From NCBI GenBank assembly GCA_029979405.1, contig JAPOHM010000011.1:1-15659 (forward strand): 15,659 bases of DNA. The letters are read 5' to 3'. The notes under the pieces were generated by a model. The model saw nothing but the letters and a program-made list of their open reading frames with translations, had not been told where the DNA came from and searched no databases. Position numbers and translations under genes: made by a program. Source of the stretch: Methanobacteriota archaeon (GTDB taxonomy: Archaea > Thermoplasmatota > Poseidoniia > Poseidoniales > Poseidoniaceae). Below are positions 13,655 through 15,659 of the stretch, in pieces. Numbering within the stretch: position 1 is the first letter of the stretch; each line of letters starts with the position of its first letter.

Positions 13655-14782
13655 TCAATATTTAGGCTTAAATGATAAATCTTCAGCCAAATGTCGTCTC
13701 TTATCATAAGGTGGTTGTATCCAATTTAGATATGGACATACCCTGTTTGTATATTCCCACTCAACATCAGATTTTGATTTACATTTTGGACAACGTACTC
13801 CCTGATTCAAACCCATTGACTTCATTCGTGAGCCACATTTACATAATTGGCGTTGTTTTTTCTTCGATGTTAAAACATACATTGCTTCCAGATGTAACAT
13901 TCCTTCGAATTCCATTCCAAGGCACAAAACTTCATCGCCAATGTTTAACCACTGGCAAGCAAGATTCAAGTTTCCAGAATCTGAAAAACAAATCACATAA
14001 TCGTTGATTGTTACATGACCACCTTTGGTAATTTTCTTTTCGTCAATTGTCAATTGAATTTCGCCAGTTAAATGGTCACCAGTGGCTTGATTTGTCATGA
14101 ATATCCTTTTTCCAGTAATATTACTGCAGTCTTGCGACAAAATTCTTGATGCCTCTTCTGCATCGCTGTAGTTCTTACTCCTTACCCCAAACAAAACAGG
14201 TGAATTTCCTCTTGGAGATATTAATCCACGATTGTTCCTCGGATCTCTACATAGAAAGGTTCCGTCGAGTTGTTCGACTTGACTGATCAATTTATCTGCA
14301 ACATAACGCTCTTCATCGGTCCAAGCAATAACTTCGTATGTTTTCTTTAAAGCAGGCCAAGCACAGGAAGCTAGTGCTCCAATTCTTCCGTTTCCTCCCC
14401 ATTGTATTCCCACATCAATGTGTTGGATTTCTCCTCGGACAGCATCCCAATAAATCGATTCGTCAGGTTGTTCCTTCAGTAACACCATTCCAGGGTCAGC
14501 AGGATACTGCTTTCTTTCTGAGTGCTTTGAAAAACCAATTTCTCCTTTGAGTGGTAAGATATTGTCATTCCAGTAATTGTCCAACCAGTTTACAATATTT
14601 TCATCACAATATAATTCAACAGATAATGCGGCATTTCCCCTCGTTCTCCTATCCGCAAATGGCCAAAGTCTTGTTAGTCTTGGCTGGCCATGCTCACAGG
14701 GAATATTCTCAAGTAATTTGTGAAAAACTTGTGTGGTACATCCACCAAGCAATGAATCCGTGTCATCAAGTCCAAGCCACAT
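13655..14782 (-). CDS. tiaS: tRNA(Ile2) 2-agmatinylcytidine synthetase TiaS
   Basis: TiaS joins agmatine to C34 of tRNA-Ile2 (anticodon CAU), making agmatidine so that the tRNA reads AUA and not AUG. The 375-residue protein starts with the acidic MWLGLDDTDSLLGGCTT, the family's amino signature. It has the catalytic-domain GGNGRIGALAS and RGNSPVLFGVRS, then an OB-fold block with GGHVTINDYVICF and LNIGDEVLCLGMEF, and ends with a zinc ribbon (C314, C316, C331, C334). Characterised archaeal TiaS is about 420 residues, so this one is somewhat compact, but all expected domains are present. ATG 14782 follows the gmhB stop by one base, with GGTG at the gmhB end as Shine-Dalgarno. Confidence 0.93.
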   Translation of the reverse strand: MWLGLDDTDSLLGGCTTQVFHKLLENIPCEHGQPRLTRLWPFADRRTRGNAALSVELYCDENIVNWLDNYWNDNILPLKGEIGFSKHSERKQYPADPGMVLLKEQPDESIYWDAVRGEIQHIDVGIQWGGNGRIGALASCAWPALKKTYEVIAWTDEERYVADKLISQVEQLDGTFLCRDPRNNRGLISPRGNSPVLFGVRSKNYSDAEEASRILSQDCSNITGKRIFMTNQATGDHLTGEIQLTIDEKKITKGGHVTINDYVICFSDSGNLNLACQWLNIGDEVLCLGMEFEGMLHLEAMYVLTSKKKQRQLCKCGSRMKSMGLNQGVRCPKCKSKSDVEWEYTNRVCPYLNWIQPPYDKRRHLAEDLSFKPKY

Positions 14783-14785
14783 AAT

Positions 14786-15379
14786 TCACACCGGAGAAAA
14801 ATCGTCTCCCAATTCACCATTTTCAATTCTATCGATTACACTTGGCAATCCTAAATTTTCATTCACTTGGAATAATCTAACACCCATAGCCCAACCGGCA
14901 CCCATATCTGAGTCTCTATCGCCGACTATCAAGTCTAATTTATTAATCGGTTTTGGCTTTTCTCCAAACCAGTTTATTGTATCAATAAAATCCTCTCTAA
15001 GTAATTCTGACCCTTTCTGGAGCATCCCAGGTCGTGGTTTCCTACATTCACAGCGATCTCTGTTACGATGGGGACACGTAATTATTAGATCAATTGTCCC
15101 AATTTCATCGATCAATTTTCTGTGAATTGAATTCAATCTATTTTCGTCCCAAAGACCTCTCATTATTGCAGATTGATTTGTAACAATTACAATTTTGAAA
15201 CCTAAGTTTCGCAACCTGTGTATCGAATCAGGAACCCCATCGATGATGACTAATTCATCTGGTGAATTGATGTAATTAGGACTACCATAATTCAAAACAC
15301 CGTCTCTATCTAAGTAAGCTATAGCCCCATTCCAATTTTCTAAAGGCTCATCGTAAAACTCTACAATTGGCCCCCGCAT
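14786..15379 (-). CDS. gmhB: HAD-superfamily phosphatase, GmhB-like (heptose bisphosphate phosphatase family)
   Basis: The 197-residue product belongs to the HAD IIIA group of D,D-heptose 1,7-bisphosphate phosphatases and histidinol phosphatases. Motif I is LDRDGVLN (D24, D26); motif II is VTNQS (T67); the zinc-binding loop is CPHRNRDRCEC (C102, H104, C110, C112), shorter than in bacterial GmhB; Lys114 follows, and motif IV is VGDRDSDMGAG (D154). All catalytic residues are present. ATG 15379 is close to AGGGA and to an 18-bp inverted repeat. In an archaeon the substrate could be a heptose or other sugar bisphosphate for surface glycans; histidinol phosphate is another possibility. The gene leads into tiaS, but a functional link is not evident. 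Confidence 0.85.
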   Translation of the reverse strand: MRGPIVEFYDEPLENWNGAIAYLDRDGVLNYGSPNYINSPDELVIIDGVPDSIHRLRNLGFKIVIVTNQSAIMRGLWDENRLNSIHRKLIDEIGTIDLIITCPHRNRDRCECRKPRPGMLQKGSELLREDFIDTINWFGEKPKPINKLDLIVGDRDSDMGAGWAMGVRLFQVNENLGLPSVIDRIENGELGDDFSPV

Positions 15380-15384
15380 GGTCC

Positions 15385-15402
15385 CTGCGAAAATATTCGC
15401 AG
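15385..15402. repeat. Perfect inverted repeat next to the gmhB start
   Basis: CTGCGAA (15385-15391) and TTCGCAG (15396-15402) are perfect reverse complements with four bases between. The repeat ends five bases from the gmhB ATG. As RNA it would be a seven-pair hairpin whose edge touches the AGGGA Shine-Dalgarno; as DNA it is a typical operator for a dimeric regulator. Confidence 0.6.
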
Positions 15403-15453
15403 ATATTTCAGTTAAGGCAAACGGCTTTGACTGAGCGGTTCTTACCCAGTATA

Positions 15454-15659
15454 ATGGCGGCAGATTTGTTGGTCGATAGGTCGATTGCTACTCCAATGGG
15501 TGTTATTGGGATGGTTATTCTATTTATCACTTGGAAATCCAAAACCAAAAAACTAGAACCATTGGCTTCACTTGGGTGGGTTTTGACTGGATTTTATTTT
15601 TTCAATGATGCTTGGTTTTATGCCGGACATGATGATTTAGTTTTGACAGTTATGTCTGG
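15454..15659 (+). CDS. Multi-spanning membrane protein, amino-terminal fragment (archaeosortase A-like)
   Basis: An open frame from ATG 15454 runs off the window after 68 codons. It is hydrophobic, with likely membrane helices at about residues 14-27, 38-52 and from 58 on. A basic cytoplasmic stretch (WKSKTKK) lies between the first two, and GWVLTGFYFFNDAWFY in the second. The spacing (helix, short charged loop, G-W-V-L-x-G-x-x-x-F helix, acidic loop, helix) recalls the start of archaeosortase A, which processes PGF-CTERM surface proteins. The catalytic Cys/Arg/His would lie outside the window, so this is only a suggestion. The start is 74 bp from the divergent gmhB start; no Shine-Dalgarno is visible. 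Confidence 0.6.
   Translation, partial: MAADLLVDRSIATPMGVIGMVILFITWKSKTKKLEPLASLGWVLTGFYFFNDAWFYAGHDDLVLTVMS

Noticed and set aside
1..15659. CRISPR repeats, tRNA genes, transposase genes or phage genes
   Set aside because: No spaced direct repeats, no cloverleaf-like blocks, and no mobile-element proteins among the frames; all sizeable frames are explained by host-type genes.

Overview
The window looks like chromosomal DNA of a planktonic euryarchaeon of the Thermoplasmatota, most likely Marine Group II (Candidatus Poseidoniales). The evidence is a fully archaeal gene set (20S proteasome alpha, RNA exosome, SBDS, prefoldin beta, Pcc1, eL43, TiaS, Dph6), AT-rich sequence, and dense packing with many TTG/GTG starts. 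The taxon is inferred from protein style and gene order; no 16S or marker search was possible. There is no CRISPR array, tRNA, rRNA, insertion sequence or other mobile element, and no gene-free stretch longer than 300 bases.

Layout. Bases 1-381 (minus) hold the first 127 codons of ribosomal protein uS12, whose 3' end lies outside the window. A 138-bp divergent region leads to a plus-strand pair: an archaeal UbiD-family decarboxylase (520-1785, probably the anhydromevalonate phosphate decarboxylase of the archaeal mevalonate pathway) and a TPR-like protein (1794-2783). Meeting it tail to tail is a ten-gene minus-strand operon, 9364 down to 2780: psmA, SBDS, rrp4, rrp41, rrp42, eL43, pcc1, prefoldin beta, a DHH phosphoesterase and a second helical-repeat protein. 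This is the archaeal exosome/proteasome superoperon, joining RNA decay, ribosome maturation, protein folding and protein degradation. At most junctions the Shine-Dalgarno sequence of a gene lies inside the last codons of the gene before it.

Divergent from psmA, with only 62 bp between them, is dph6 (diphthamide synthesis on EF-2), followed by purB (adenylosuccinate lyase). Next come two small membrane proteins on the minus strand (11476-11895 and 11966-12181), the second of which could be Sec61-beta-like. Divergent from them is a plus-strand pair: a twin-CBS protein with an acidic tail, and a RecA/RadB-like protein that has lost the Walker A lysine. Facing these is a minus-strand group: a GmhB-like HAD phosphatase, tiaS (agmatidine synthesis on tRNA-Ile2) and a single-pass membrane protein with an acidic tail. 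The window ends in the start of a plus-strand multi-spanning membrane protein that resembles the amino end of archaeosortase A.

Most of the window is conserved housekeeping. The less familiar parts are the CBS/degenerate-RecA pair, the small membrane proteins, the two helical-repeat proteins, a DHH enzyme lacking its motif I histidine, two near-promoter inverted repeats, and convergent gene pairs that share or abut their stop codons.
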